This document shows positions 43,097-54,558 of a stretch of DNA of 64,000 nt, in pieces; within the stretch, counting starts at the first letter, position 1, and each line of letters opens with the position of its first letter. This stretch comes from CAWINY01 sp963837635 (lineage in GTDB: Bacteria; Acidobacteriota; Terriglobia; Terriglobales; Acidobacteriaceae), in assembly GCA_963837635.1 (NCBI GenBank), contig CAWINY010000007.1:1054001-1118000 (forward strand), read 5' to 3'. Position numbers and translations under genes: made by a program. The notes beneath the pieces are model-generated. The model worked only from the letters and a program-made list of their open reading frames with translations. It did no database searches and was not told the DNA's origin.

Positions 43097-43201
43097 CCGG
43101 CTGTCAGCTCTTAGCTTTCAGCTCATGAACTTTCTTCAAACTCGTCTTCAACCACCCGGACTGCTCGAATCTGACCATTGGCCACTGACCACTGGCCACT
43201 T
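43097..43201. repeat. Heptamer repeats of two families between rpsN and rplE
   Basis: CAGCTCT TAGCTTT CAGCTCA near 43104-43126 and GACCATT GGCCACT GACCACT GGCCACT at 43172-43199. Here the two ends belong to different families, unlike most gaps. Confidence 0.75.
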
Positions 43202-43204
43202 CCG

Positions 43205-43903
43205 TTACGGCCGGAACGGCATGCCCAGGTGCTTCAGCAGGGCACGCGCATGGTCGTCCGACTGCGCGCTGGTGACCATGGTGATGTTCATGCCCTTGGT
43301 CTTCTCGACTTTGGAATAGTCGATCTCGGGAAACACCAGTTGGTCGCGCATACCGAGGGTGTAATTGCCGCGGCCGTCGAACGACTTGGTGGAGACTCCG
43401 CGGAAGTCGCGCACCCGAGGCAGCGCCACATTCACCAGCCGGTCGAGAAACTCGTACATGCGGTCACCGCGCAGGGTCACCATGGCGCCGATCGGCATCT
43501 TCTCGCGCACCTTGAAGGCGGCAATGGACTTCTTGGCGCGGGTGACCACCGGCTTCTGTCCGGTAATCTGGCCTAACTCGACGACCGCCGGATCCAGCAG
43601 CTTGGCGTTCTGCGTGGCTTCGCCCACGCCCATGTTGACCACGATCTTGTGCAGCCGCGGCACGGCCATCGGGTTGGCCAGCTCCAGTTCCTTCATCAGC
43701 GCCGGTTTGACTTCGTTCAAATAGCGCTGGTGAAGCCGCGCGCCGCCTTTGATGTTGGTATGCGGACGGCCTTCGGCCTTCTCCGGCGCGGCGGCCTTGG
43801 CTTCCTTCCCCTCGCCCTTGCCGCCCTTCGGCTTGGCTTGGCCCTTGCCGGCTTGCGGCTTGGCCTCGCCTTTGGGCTTTTTCTGTTGTTTCTCGTCTGC
43901 CAT
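43205..43903 (-). CDS. rplE: 50S ribosomal protein L5 (uL5) with long basic N-terminal extension
   Basis: 232 residues, about 50 more than usual. Residues 1-50 are a Lys/Gly/Ala/Pro low-complexity extension (KGEAKPQAGKGQAKPKGGKG). The core is normal: RLHQRYLNEVKPALMKEL, MAVPRLHKIVVNMGVGEA and IDYSKVEKTKGMNITMVTSA. L5 binds 5S rRNA and contacts S13. An ATG at the core start is not present, so the extension is probably translated. Confidence 0.95.
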   Translation of the reverse strand: MADEKQQKKPKGEAKPQAGKGQAKPKGGKGEGKEAKAAAPEKAEGRPHTNIKGGARLHQRYLNEVKPALMKELELANPMAVPRLHKIVVNMGVGEATQNAKLLDPAVVELGQITGQKPVVTRAKKSIAAFKVREKMPIGAMVTLRGDRMYEFLDRLVNVALPRVRDFRGVSTKSFDGRGNYTLGMRDQLVFPEIDYSKVEKTKGMNITMVTSAQSDDHARALLKHLGMPFRP

Positions 43904-43959
43904 TTTGCTCTTCGCTGCCTTCTCTCACGGTTTCGGAGTGGTTACCGGTTCGTGAGATT

Positions 43960-44025
43960 TCAGTGGTCGGTGGTCAGTGGCCGGTGGTCAGCAACTGACC
44001 ACTGGCCACTGACTCCTGGCCACTA
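43960..44025. repeat. Heptamer inverted repeat (CAGTGGC type) reaching the rplX stop codon
   Basis: On the minus strand TAGTGGC CAGGAGT CAGTGGC CAGTGGT CAGTTGC, starting at the TAG stop of rplX (44025-44023); the other arm is CAGTGGTCGGTGGTCAGTGGCCGGTGG on the plus strand. Confidence 0.88.
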
Positions 44026-44367
44026 TTTCTCTAAGGTCGTGCCGCACTTCTTGCACACCCGGACTTTGCGCTCGCCCTGGGTCTCGTGACCGACGCGCAC
44101 CGGGCCGCAGGTGCCGCAGACCAGCATCACGTTCGACAGGGAGATCGAGCTCTCCTGCTCGGCGATGCCGCCCTTGACGTTGCGCTGCGGATTGGGTCGC
44201 ACGTGCTTCTTCACCATGCTGACGTGCTCGACCAGAACCCTGCCTGTGTTCGGCATGACGCGCAGCACGCGTCCCTGCTTGCCCTTGTCGCGGCCGGCGA
44301 TCACCTTGACGGTGTCGTTGCGGCGGATAGTCACTCGCTTGTGTTCAGTTGTCTCAATCCTTGCCAT
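44023..44367 (-). CDS. rplX: 50S ribosomal protein L24 (uL24)
   Basis: 114 residues. The KOW motif (VKVIAGRDKGKQGRVLRVMPNTGRVLVEHVSMVKKHVRP) is complete, followed by SISLSNVMLVCGTCGPVRVGHE and a C-terminal CxxC (VCKKCGTTLEK). An assembly initiator of the 50S. The C-terminal second CxxC suggests a zinc-ribbon-like end. Confidence 0.96.
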   Translation of the reverse strand: MARIETTEHKRVTIRRNDTVKVIAGRDKGKQGRVLRVMPNTGRVLVEHVSMVKKHVRPNPQRNVKGGIAEQESSISLSNVMLVCGTCGPVRVGHETQGERKVRVCKKCGTTLEK

Positions 44368-44382
44368 CTTTAATCTCTTCGC

Positions 44383-44430
44383 TTGTCATCCTGAGCGAGC
44401 GCGCGCAGTTCGCGCGAGTCGAAGGATCTA
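44383..44430. repeat. Dispersed repeat (GTCATCCTGAGCGAGC type)
   Basis: TGTCATCCTGAGCGAGCGC, then CGCGCGAGTCGAAGGATCT. Related sequence in reverse orientation is at about 39672-39705 (ATCCTTCGCTCGGC ... GCTCAGGATGAC) and 47693-47728. Confidence 0.7.
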
Positions 44431-44474
44431 AACTACGCGCCGATTCGCGCCGCTGCGCGAAAGGCGCGCGTACC

Positions 44475-44846
44475 CTATAAAACTTCCGGAGCCAGCGAAA
44501 CAATCTTCAAAAATTTCTTTTCGCGCAGCTCACGCGCCACCGGGCCAAATACGCGGGTGCCCACCGGTTCGCCGGTATCGGTGATCAGCACGGCCGCGTT
44601 CTGGTCGAAGCGGATGTAGGTTCCGTCCTTGCGCCGGTGCTCCTTGCGGGTGCGCACGATCACCGCCTTGACCACCGTGCCCTTTTTCACCTGCCCGTCG
44701 GGCGAGGCTTCCTTCACCGCTGCCGTGATCACGTCACCCAGGCTGGCCACCAGGCCGGTCGAGCCGCCCAGCGGCAGGATCATCTGCAGCTTGCGCGCGC
44801 CGCTGTTATCGGCCACTTCCAGCATGGATCGCATCATTACTGCCAT
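44475..44846 (-). CDS. rplN: 50S ribosomal protein L14 (uL14)
   Basis: 123 residues. MRSMLEVADNSGARKLQMI and the C-terminal TRVFGPVARELREKKFLKIVSLAPEVL are canonical. It forms an intersubunit bridge. It lies 73 bases after the true end of rpsQ. Confidence 0.97.
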   Translation of the reverse strand: MAVMMRSMLEVADNSGARKLQMILPLGGSTGLVASLGDVITAAVKEASPDGQVKKGTVVKAVIVRTRKEHRRKDGTYIRFDQNAAVLITDTGEPVGTRVFGPVARELREKKFLKIVSLAPEVL

Positions 44847-44919
44847 GGTTCTCGTCTCCCTTCCTCAGCTCGCCCGCCGAGGGCTTCCGGGTTCCCCACC
44901 GCGCAAAAACCTGGAGCGG

Positions 44920-45238
44920 TTAGGCTTCGGGCTGGACTTCCGGCGTGACCGCCTCCGGTCCCACCAGCGCCGCACGCCGCACAATCTCTTTCAGCCGCCA
45001 GCGCTTGAGCGCGGACATCGGACGGGTCTCCTCGATGCGCACCACAGTCGCCCACCTGCGCCGTGTTCTGCTCGTCGTGCGCGTAGAACTTCTTGGTGCG
45101 CGCAACGACCCGGCGATACATGGGGTGGGCCCTCTGCCGCGACACCGCGACCACGATGGTCTTCTGCATCTTGGTCGATACCACGTAGCCGACCTGTTCC
45201 TTGCGGCTGTTGGCCGCTTTCTGCGTCGTTTCCGCCAT
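44920..45238 (-). CDS. rpsQ: 30S ribosomal protein S17 (uS17), frame broken by one extra base
   Basis: Residues 1-64 read normally (GYVVSTKMQKTIVVAVSRQRAH to EQNTAQVGD). Then the frame leaves the S17 pattern and would run on into rplN as far as 44837. Removing one base (plus-strand A at 45046, between the GAC of Asp64 and GTGGTGCGC) restores VVRIEETRPMSALKRWRLKEIV and a stop at 44920, giving a 105-residue S17. The gene is essential and single-copy in nearly all bacteria, so a sequencing or assembly error is the likeliest reason; a programmed frameshift has no precedent here that I know. Confidence 0.9.
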
Positions 45239-45450
45239 TACTTCTTCTCCGTCCCGGCGGCCGCGATATGGCGCTGCCGCTTGATGGTCTTCACCCGCGC
45301 GATGTCCCTGCGCAGACCACGGATCTTCTTCAGGCTCTCCGTCTGTCCCATGTTGAGCTGGAACTTCAGGCGGAAGAGCTGGTCATTGAGCTCGCGCTCC
45401 TGATGCTGGAGCTCGGCGTCGGTCAAGTTGCGTATCTTTTCGGGTGTCAT
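45238..45450 (-). CDS. rpmC: 50S ribosomal protein L29 (uL29)
   Basis: 70 residues. Begins MTPEKIRNLTDAELQHQERELNDQLFRLKFQ, the two-helix L29 hairpin, with LRRDIARVKTIKRQR near the end. It lies at the tunnel exit and, in E. coli, helps dock SRP. Its stop overlaps the rpsQ start by one base. Confidence 0.96.
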   Translation of the reverse strand: MTPEKIRNLTDAELQHQERELNDQLFRLKFQLNMGQTESLKKIRGLRRDIARVKTIKRQRHIAAAGTEKK

Positions 45451-45526
45451 TTCAGCACTCAGTACTCAGTTGTCAGTCTCTAGCTCCGACCAGTTCCATC
45501 CCTGATGGCTTAGAGCTGACGGCTAA
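45451..45526. repeat. Heptamer repeats between rpmC and rplP
   Basis: CAGCACT CAGTACT CAGTTGT CAGTCTC near 45453-45480, and on the minus strand TAGCCGT CAGCTCT AAGCCAT CAGGG beginning one base after the TAA stop of rplP. Confidence 0.8.
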
Positions 45527-45946
<420 letters not shown>

Positions 45947-45949
45947 AAG

Positions 45950-46069
45950 TAGCTCTCAGCTATCAGCCATCAGCCGTCAGCTTCGACCGTGGCCGATCCG
46001 ATAATCCTCGTCCAGTTCACCGCGTCCCTCGCCGCGCCTGCTGATCGGCTGATGGCTGAGGGCTGACGG

Positions 46070-46072
<3 letters not shown>
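45950..46072. repeat. Heptamer repeats (CAGCCAT type) reaching the rpsC stop codon
   Basis: CAGCTAT CAGCCAT CAGCCGT CAGC at 45958-45981; on the minus strand TAGCCGT CAGCCCT CAGCCAT CAGCCGA starting at the TAG stop of rpsC (46072-46070). Confidence 0.86.
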
Positions 46073-46733
<661 letters not shown>

Positions 46734-46790
46734 CGTTCCTCTCTCATGTTGCCGGCAGCTTCCTGGCTGCCAGCCAACCGCTAAAAAGCC

Positions 46791-47276
46791 CTACTTCTTG
46801 CCCGCGAACTTCTTCTCGGGCGATTTCTTGGTTGCCTTCTTGACCGCGCCAGCCTTGGGGGCCGCAGCCGCCTTCTTGGCCGCCGGAGGACGGCGCACGG
46901 CGCCGTCGGCGCGCACCTTCTCGGCCAGCGCAATCTCGAGGTGCGAAAGCCGCCGCTGGAAGCGGAAGGCGCGTCCTTGAGGCGCGGGACGGATGCGCTT
47001 CATGCGCGGTCCATCGTTGGCCACGGCGCGCTTGACGTAGAGGTTGTCCACGTCTACGTCCAGGCCCTTCTCCGTGCTCAGATAATTCACGTTCTCCACG
47101 GCCGAGCGCAGCAGCTTGTGGATGCGCTCCGCGATGCGCTTCTTGGTGAACGCCAGCGTGTTCATGGCGTCTTCCACGCGCCGGCCCTTGATCAGGTCCA
47201 GCACCAGCCGCGCCTTCTGCGGGCTGACCCGCACCCAGCGCGCCTCTGCCCGGAATTCCTGTGTTGTCTCTGCCAT
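46791..47276 (-). CDS. rplV: 50S ribosomal protein L22 (uL22)
   Basis: 161 residues, the core about 115. RVSPQKARLVLDLIKGRRVEDAMNTLAFTKKRIAERIHKLL and MKRIRPAPQGRAFRFQRRLSHLEIAL are diagnostic. The last 45 residues are a Lys/Ala/Pro tail. The beta-hairpin lines the peptide tunnel. Confidence 0.96.
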   Translation of the reverse strand: MAETTQEFRAEARWVRVSPQKARLVLDLIKGRRVEDAMNTLAFTKKRIAERIHKLLRSAVENVNYLSTEKGLDVDVDNLYVKRAVANDGPRMKRIRPAPQGRAFRFQRRLSHLEIALAEKVRADGAVRRPPAAKKAAAAPKAGAVKKATKKSPEKKFAGKK

Positions 47277-47350
47277 TGCTCGTTTCCTTCTCGCCAGATC
47301 CTTCGCCCGGTTTCACCCGGCTGCTCGCCGGCGAACCCCGCCCAACGACA

Positions 47351-47641
47351 TCAGCGCGCCGGCCTTGCCGCAGTTTCCGTCGCCGCCTTCACCGAGTGGC
47401 CCTTGAAGGCGCGGGTAAAGCTGAACTCGCCCAGCTTGTGGCCCACCATGTTCTCGGTGATGTAGACCGGGATGAACTTCTTGCCGTTGTGCACCGCGAT
47501 GGTGTGCCCCACCATTTCCGGCACGATGGTCGAGCGCCGCGACCAGGTGCGCAGCACCTTCTTGTCGTTACGCTCGTTCATGGCCGTGATCTTGATCGTC
47601 AAGTATTGGTCCACGAAGGGACCCTTTTTCGTTGAGCGCAT
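47351..47641 (-). CDS. rpsS: 30S ribosomal protein S19 (uS19)
   Basis: 96 residues. MRSTKKGPFVDQYLTIKI, TWSRRSTIVPEMVGHTIAVHNGKKFIPVYITENMVGHKLGEFS are canonical. S19 pairs with S13 on the 30S head. Confidence 0.97.
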   Translation of the reverse strand: MRSTKKGPFVDQYLTIKITAMNERNDKKVLRTWSRRSTIVPEMVGHTIAVHNGKKFIPVYITENMVGHKLGEFSFTRAFKGHSVKAATETAARPAR

Positions 47642-47644
47642 AAG

Positions 47645-47728
47645 TCAGTTCTCGGTTCTCAGCTTTCAGCTCTCAGTTCTCTGTTCCCAAGCAGATCCTT
47701 CGCTCGGCTTCGCTTCGCTCAGGATCAC
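47645..47728. repeat. Heptamer run followed by a dispersed repeat, between rpsS and rplB
   Basis: CAGTTCT CGGTTCT CAGCTTT CAGCTCT CAGTTCT at 47646-47680, then AGATCCTTCGCTCGGCTTCG and GCTCAGGATCACG (47691-47728), the reverse of the GTCATCCTGAGCGAGC repeat. Confidence 0.75.
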
Positions 47729-47808
47729 GTCTTGCGGGCTCTCGCTTGCACCCCAGCCCGCGAAGCGCGTGCCGGGGACCCCGCTCCGCTCACGCCCGCA
47801 AGACGGCA

Positions 47809-48639
47809 TCATCTCTTCTTGTTCCGGCGCGACACGATCATGTCGTCGGTGCGCTTGTTGTTGCGGGTCTTGTAGCCGCGCGTCGGCTGGCCCCATGGGG
47901 TCACCGGATTGCGGCCGCCCGAAGTCTTGCCTTCACCGCCGCCGTGCGGATGGTCCACCGGGTTCATGACCACGCCGCGGTTATGCGGACGCTTGCCCAG
48001 CCAGCGAGAGCGACCCGCCTTGCCGAGCGAAACGTTCTCAAAATCGAGGTTGCCGACCTGGCCGACGGTAGCGCGGCAGTCCATCAGCACCTTGCGGGTC
48101 TCGCCCGAAGGCAGCTTCAGCAGCGCGTAGTCGCCTTCCTTGGCCACCAGTTGCGCCTGCGCGCCGGCGGAACGGGCCATCTGCGCGCCCTTGCCGGGGC
48201 GGAGTTCGACGGCGTGCACGATCGTGCCCGGGGGAATATTGCGCAGCGGCAGGCAGTTGCCCACCAGGATGTCGGCATCGGCGCCGCTGACCACCTTCGT
48301 CCCCACCTGCAGCCCGTTGGGGTGCAGGATATAGCGCTTCTCGCCGTCGGCGTAGCTTAGCAACGCGATGCGCGCCGAGCGGTTCGGGTCGTACTCGATC
48401 GAAGCCACGGTCGCCGGAATGCCGGCCTTGTCGCGCTTGAAATCGATAATGCGGTACTTCTGCTTGTGCCCGCCGCCGCGCCACCAGCTGGTGATGTCGC
48501 CCTGATTGCGGCGCCCGCCGCTGGACTTCTTCGACTCCGTCAGCGGCTTATGCGGCCGGTCGGTCGTCAGCTCGTCGTTCTTGAGCGTAGTCTTAAACCG
48601 CAGCGTCGGCGTTAACGGTCTATAAGTCTTGATCGCCAT
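47809..48639 (-). CDS. rplB: 50S ribosomal protein L2 (uL2)
   Basis: 276 residues, normal. AIKTYRPLTPTLRFKTTL, SSGGRRNQGDITSWWRGGGHKQKYRIIDF and the terminal MNPVDHPHGGGEGKTSGGRNPVTPWG with the conserved functionally important His in HPHGGGEG. L2 is required for subunit joining and peptidyl transfer. Confidence 0.98.
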   Translation of the reverse strand: MAIKTYRPLTPTLRFKTTLKNDELTTDRPHKPLTESKKSSGGRRNQGDITSWWRGGGHKQKYRIIDFKRDKAGIPATVASIEYDPNRSARIALLSYADGEKRYILHPNGLQVGTKVVSGADADILVGNCLPLRNIPPGTIVHAVELRPGKGAQMARSAGAQAQLVAKEGDYALLKLPSGETRKVLMDCRATVGQVGNLDFENVSLGKAGRSRWLGKRPHNRGVVMNPVDHPHGGGEGKTSGGRNPVTPWGQPTRGYKTRNNKRTDDMIVSRRNKKR

Positions 48640-48644
48640 ATTCT

Positions 48645-48802
48645 TAGCCTTCAGCCGTCAGCCATCAGCCTTCAGCGTCTTTTCGGCCTTCCATCTGTTC
48701 CGCAGGCCTTAGTCTTTTTCACCAACTTCGTGCGAACTTCAAATCCCTGCCTCAACTTCCAAGCCACTGCCGCCTTTCCTGACGGCTGATGGCTGACGGC
48801 TA
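48645..48802. repeat. Heptamer repeats (CAGCCGT type) at both ends of the rplB-rplW gap, reaching the rplW stop
   Basis: TAGCCTT CAGCCGT CAGCCAT CAGCCTT CAGCGTC at 48645-48679; on the minus strand TAGCCGT CAGCCAT CAGCCGT CAGG starting at the TAG stop of rplW (48802-48800). About 100 unrelated bases separate the arms. Confidence 0.86.
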
Positions 48803-49093
48803 GAGATTCTGTGCGTACTCCGGCATCTTTTCGCCGGACTTCAGGCGCACATAAGCCTTCTTCCAGTCGGGGCGGTTACCGGTGAACTTGCCGCGGCGGC
48901 GCTCCTTGCCAAAGAAATTAGCCGTGCGCACCGCGTCAACCTTCACCTTGAAAATTATCTGTACCGCTTCCTTGATCTCGGTCTTAGTCGCCTCCGGCGC
49001 CACCTGGAAGACCAGCGTCTGCTGGAGTTCCTTGACCCCGAGGCCCTTCTCGGTGATGACCGGCTTGCGCAGAATCTGGTATGCCGATTTCAT
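48800..49093 (-). CDS. rplW: 50S ribosomal protein L23 (uL23)
   Basis: 97 residues. SAYQILRKPVITEKGLGVKE and IIFKVKVDAVRTANFFGKERRRGKFTGNRPDWKKAYVRLK are diagnostic. It is the docking site for trigger factor and SRP at the tunnel exit. It overlaps rplD by one base. Confidence 0.97.
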   Translation of the reverse strand: MKSAYQILRKPVITEKGLGVKELQQTLVFQVAPEATKTEIKEAVQIIFKVKVDAVRTANFFGKERRRGKFTGNRPDWKKAYVRLKSGEKMPEYAQNL

Positions 49094-49758
49094 TACGCCA
49101 CCTCCGCCGCGCGACGCTTCGATACCGTCGCCTTCAGCGACGCTTGCAGCCGCTCCAGCGCCGGGCGCGAGAACACCGCGGTCTCATAGCGCAGCAGGTG
49201 ATAAGGATGGACTTCCTGGCCGTACAGCATTTCCACCCCGTGCAGGTTACGCGAGCACAGCTCCAGCTTATCGTTGCCCGCAGCGGCGAAGCTCTCGACG
49301 ATCACCGCCGTGCCCTTGACCTTCAGGCTATCCAGCGCCTTGCGCATGGCCTTGGTCTTGGCTTCGGCGAGCTCGAAGTTTTCCACCACCACCAGCTTGC
49401 CATCGGCCAGCTTGGAGGCCAGGGCCGAGCGCAGCGCGCCCTGCACCTTCTTGCGCGGAAACGCGTACTCATAGGACCGGGGTTGGGGTCCGTGGACCGT
49501 GCCGCCATGCCGCCACAGCGGACTGCGGATCGAACCGATGCGAGCGCGGCCCGTGCCCTTTTGCCGCCACAGCTTCTTGCCCGAACCGCTAACCAGCTTG
49601 CGGTTCTTGGTGGCGTGAGTGCCCTGCCGCTGGGCCGCGCGGTACTGCTTCACCGCCTCCCAGAGCAGATCCTCATTGACGGCGCCGAAAACCTCGTCGG
49701 CCAGCTCCAACGTGCCGACCTTCTCGCCGCTCAAATTCAAAACGTCAATCGTTGCCAT
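49093..49758 (-). CDS. rplD: 50S ribosomal protein L4 (uL4)
   Basis: 221 residues. ATIDVLNLSGEKVGTLELADEVFG, the rRNA-binding loop KLWRQKGTGRARIGSIRSPLWRHGGTVHGPQPRSY, and a helical C-terminus. The loop reaches the tunnel. In E. coli L4 also represses the S10 operon. Confidence 0.97.
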   Translation of the reverse strand: MATIDVLNLSGEKVGTLELADEVFGAVNEDLLWEAVKQYRAAQRQGTHATKNRKLVSGSGKKLWRQKGTGRARIGSIRSPLWRHGGTVHGPQPRSYEYAFPRKKVQGALRSALASKLADGKLVVVENFELAEAKTKAMRKALDSLKVKGTAVIVESFAAAGNDKLELCSRNLHGVEMLYGQEVHPYHLLRYETAVFSRPALERLQASLKATVSKRRAAEVA

Positions 49759-49779
49759 AGTAGCTCTCAGCTCTTCTGA

Positions 49780-50517
49780 CTATTTCTTCTTTGCCGCGCG
49801 CTTGGATGCCTTCAGCGGATCAATCATGCCCGTGCCGGTGAAGCCACGGCGCTCACGCGGAGCACTCAGCGCCTTGCGGATCACTACGTAACTGCCTTCC
49901 GGTCCGGGCACCGCGCCCTCCACCACCAGCAGATTCTCTTCTTTATCCACGCCCAACACCCGCAGGTTGCGCACCGTCACCTGGGCATGGCCCATGTGGC
50001 CGGCCATGCGCATTCCCGGAAATACACGCGACGGATACGCCGAGGAACCGATCGAACCGGCGATGGTGAACATCGAACCATGCGCGCTGGGACCACCGCG
50101 AAACTTGTGGCGCTTGACCACGCCGGCGAAACCGCGCCCCTTGCTGGTGCCGATCACATCCACGAACCTTTCGCCTTCGAATATGTCCACCAGGACGCGA
50201 TCGCCAACCTTGACCGCGTCGCCATCGCCCTCAGCCGGAGCACCCTCCGCGGTGAGCACCGCCATCTCGCGTACAAACTTCACCGGCGGCAGATTGTTCT
50301 TGCTCAGGTGACCGCGCAATGGCTTATTCAGGCGGCTCTCTTTGACGAACTCCACCAGGCCAATCTGGGCGGCATCGTAGCCGTCGCGGGTGGCCGTTTT
50401 GCGCTGAGTCACGACGCAGGGGCCGGCCTTCAGCACAGTGCACGGGTGCACCTCGCCCTTGGCGTCGAACAACTGCGTCATGCCGACCTTTTTGCCAAGA
50501 ATTCCGTTAACAGGCAT
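49780..50517 (-). CDS. rplC: 50S ribosomal protein L3 (uL3)
   Basis: 245 residues, about 35 more than usual, with extra sequence near residue 95-105 and a Lys-rich end. MPVNGILGKKVGMTQLFDAKGEVHPCTVLKAGPC at the start and KRHKFRGGPSAHGSMFTIAGSIGSSAYPSRVFPGMRMAGHMG in the loop are canonical, including the Gln/His-region motif for rRNA contact. Confidence 0.97.
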   Translation of the reverse strand: MPVNGILGKKVGMTQLFDAKGEVHPCTVLKAGPCVVTQRKTATRDGYDAAQIGLVEFVKESRLNKPLRGHLSKNNLPPVKFVREMAVLTAEGAPAEGDGDAVKVGDRVLVDIFEGERFVDVIGTSKGRGFAGVVKRHKFRGGPSAHGSMFTIAGSIGSSAYPSRVFPGMRMAGHMGHAQVTVRNLRVLGVDKEENLLVVEGAVPGPEGSYVVIRKALSAPRERRGFTGTGMIDPLKASKRAAKKK

Positions 50518-50587
50518 TTGCTTGTCCTCAACTCCGCTTCCAATCCGGCGTTATTTCGAGCCGGGGGCCTGAAGCCGCGGAAGCTTT

Positions 50588-50664
50588 GTTCCGGTCGTTG
50601 GTCGTTTGTCGTTGGTCGTTAGCGAACCAATCGCAAACGACTAACGACCATCGACAAACGACTA
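50588..50664. repeat. Heptamer inverted repeat (GTCGTTG type) reaching the rpsJ stop codon
   Basis: Left arm GTCGTTG GTCGTTT GTCGTTG GTCGTTA GCGA; right arm TCGC AAACGAC TAACGAC CATCGAC AAACGAC. The 32-base arms pair except at the variable positions of the unit, with a loop of about 5 bases. On the minus strand the run starts with the TAG stop of rpsJ (50664-50662). Confidence 0.9.
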
Positions 50665-50997
50665 CTTGTGTTCCTTCCCGAAGGCCTTGATCTCCACGTC
50701 CACGCCGGCGGGCAGGTCGAGCTTCATCAGCGCGTCCACTGTCTGCTGCGTCGGCTCAAGAATGTCGAGCAGGCGCTTGTGGGTACGGATCTCAAACTGC
50801 TCGCGCGACTTCTTGTCCACGTGGGGCGAACGCAGCACACAAAACTTATTGGTCACCGTGGGCAGCGGGATCGGACCCGCCACCTGGGCGCCGGTGCGGC
50901 GCGCCGTATCCACAATCTCGCCTGTGGACTGGTCCAGGACCCGGTAGTCATAAGCCTTCAGTCGGATTCGAATTCTGTCTTTGCCAATCACTGTCAT
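50662..50997 (-). CDS. rpsJ: 30S ribosomal protein S10 (uS10)
   Basis: 111 residues. RIRIRLKAYDYRVLDQSTGEIVDTARRTGAQVAGPIPLPT and KSREQFEIRTHKRLLDI are diagnostic. It belongs to the 30S head and also acts as NusE in antitermination. First gene of the S10 operon, 87 bases after tuf. Confidence 0.97.
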   Translation of the reverse strand: MTVIGKDRIRIRLKAYDYRVLDQSTGEIVDTARRTGAQVAGPIPLPTVTNKFCVLRSPHVDKKSREQFEIRTHKRLLDILEPTQQTVDALMKLDLPAGVDVEIKAFGKEHK

Positions 50998-51084
50998 TTT
51001 TCTCTAAAGAACTTGCGGCTAACCGCATGCCGCCATTTTGTGAAGCAGGACGGCGCCCAAAATGCCGCCCTACAGAAGTCGTAG

Positions 51085-52272
51085 CTATTTCAGGATTTCC
51101 GAAATCGTGCCTGCGCCCACGGTGCGGCCGCCTTCGCGGATGGCGAAGCGCAAGCCCTTCTCCAGGGCCACCGGGGTGATCAGCTCGACCACCAGTTGCA
51201 CGTTGTCGCCCGGCATCACCATCTCCGTGCCCTCGGGCAGCTCCGCCACTCCGGTCACGTCCGTGGTGCGAAAGTAAAACTGCGGCCGATAGCCCTTGAA
51301 GAACGGCGTGTGCCGCCCGCCTTCTTCCTTCGACAGCACGTAGATTTCGCCCTGGAACTTGGTGTGCGGCGTCATCGAGCCCGGCTTGGCCAACACCATG
51401 CCGCGCTCCACGTCTTCCTTGGCGATGCCGCGCAGCAGCAGGCCGGCGTTGTCCCCCGCCATGCCCTCGTCCAGCTGCTTCTTGAACATCTCCACGCCCG
51501 TGACCACCGTCTTGCGCGTCTCGCGGAAGCCCACAATCTCGGCGTCCTCGCCCACCTTCACCTTGCCCCGCTCGATGCGTCCGGTCACCACCGTGCCCCG
51601 TCCCTGAATCGAAAAAATGTCTTCGATCGGCATCAGGAAGGGCTTCTCGATCGCACGCGCCGGCAGCGGCACGTACTTGTCGACCGCTTCCATCAGCTCG
51701 TCGACCTTGGCCTCCCAGGCCGCCTCGCCGTTCAACGCGCCCAGCGCGCTGCCCCGCACCACCGGCAGATCGTCCCCCGGGAAACCGTAGCCCTTCAACA
51801 GCTCGCGTACTTCCAGCTCCACCAGATCCAGCAGCTCGGGATCGTCCACCGCGTCGCACTTGTTCAGAAACACCACCACGTAGGGCACGCCCACCTGGCG
51901 CGCCAGCAGCACGTGCTCCCGGGTCTGCGGCATCGGCCCGTCGGTGGCCGCCACCACCAGAATGGCGCCATCCATCTGCGCCGCCCCGGTGATCATGTTC
52001 TTGATGTAGTCGGCGTGCCCTGGGCAGTCCACGTGCGCGTAGTGCCGGTTCGCCGTCTCATACTCCACGTGCGCGGTGGCGATGGTGATGCCCCGCTCGC
52101 GCTCTTCCGGCGCGTTGTCGATCGAGTCGAAGCTGCGGAACTTGATGTTCGGATTGTGCTTCGACAAAACTTTGGTGATGGCCGCCGTCAAGGTCGTCTT
52201 GCCGTGGTCGATGTGCCCAATCGTGCCCACGTTCACGTGCGGCTTACTGCGATCAAATTTCTCTTTCGCCAT
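51085..52272 (-). CDS. tuf: Elongation factor Tu
   Basis: 395 residues. GTPase motifs GHIDHGKTT (G1), RGITIATAHVEYE (effector), DCPGHADY (G3) and NKCDAVD (G4) are complete, followed by domains 2 and 3 ending AIREGGRTVGAGTISEILK. It brings aminoacyl-tRNA to the A site. It lies 100 bases after fusA. Confidence 0.98.
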   Translation of the reverse strand: MAKEKFDRSKPHVNVGTIGHIDHGKTTLTAAITKVLSKHNPNIKFRSFDSIDNAPEERERGITIATAHVEYETANRHYAHVDCPGHADYIKNMITGAAQMDGAILVVAATDGPMPQTREHVLLARQVGVPYVVVFLNKCDAVDDPELLDLVELEVRELLKGYGFPGDDLPVVRGSALGALNGEAAWEAKVDELMEAVDKYVPLPARAIEKPFLMPIEDIFSIQGRGTVVTGRIERGKVKVGEDAEIVGFRETRKTVVTGVEMFKKQLDEGMAGDNAGLLLRGIAKEDVERGMVLAKPGSMTPHTKFQGEIYVLSKEEGGRHTPFFKGYRPQFYFRTTDVTGVAELPEGTEMVMPGDNVQLVVELITPVALEKGLRFAIREGGRTVGAGTISEILK

Positions 52273-52372
52273 CTCTCACTCCGTTTTCGGTTGCGAAGCT
52301 CTGCCTTGACGGCCTTCGCGACCCGTTCTTTAAATCAGTCCTTCGTTCGGTTCACGTTCACCGCAGCAAGCG

Positions 52373-54463
<2,091 letters not shown>

Positions 54464-54502
54464 TGCTTACTCGCTTCCTTGCCCAAACTGCTAGCCCGAA
54501 CT

Positions 54503-54550
54503 TCTAGTCGTTGGCCGTTGTCTCGCAAACGACCGACGACGAACGACTCA
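54503..54550. repeat. Heptamer inverted repeat (GTCGTTG type) between fusA and rpsG
   Basis: TAGTCGT TGGCCGT TGTCTCG on the left; AAACGAC CGACGAC GAACGAC on the right; same family as 50588-50664. Confidence 0.8.
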
Positions 54551-54558
54551 CAACTGGC

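Noticed and set aside
44837..45238. rpsQ read straight through to 44837 as a 133-residue protein
   Set aside because: Residues after 64 lose S17 similarity, and the frame would overlap rplN. The neighbouring frame carries the missing S17 C-terminus.
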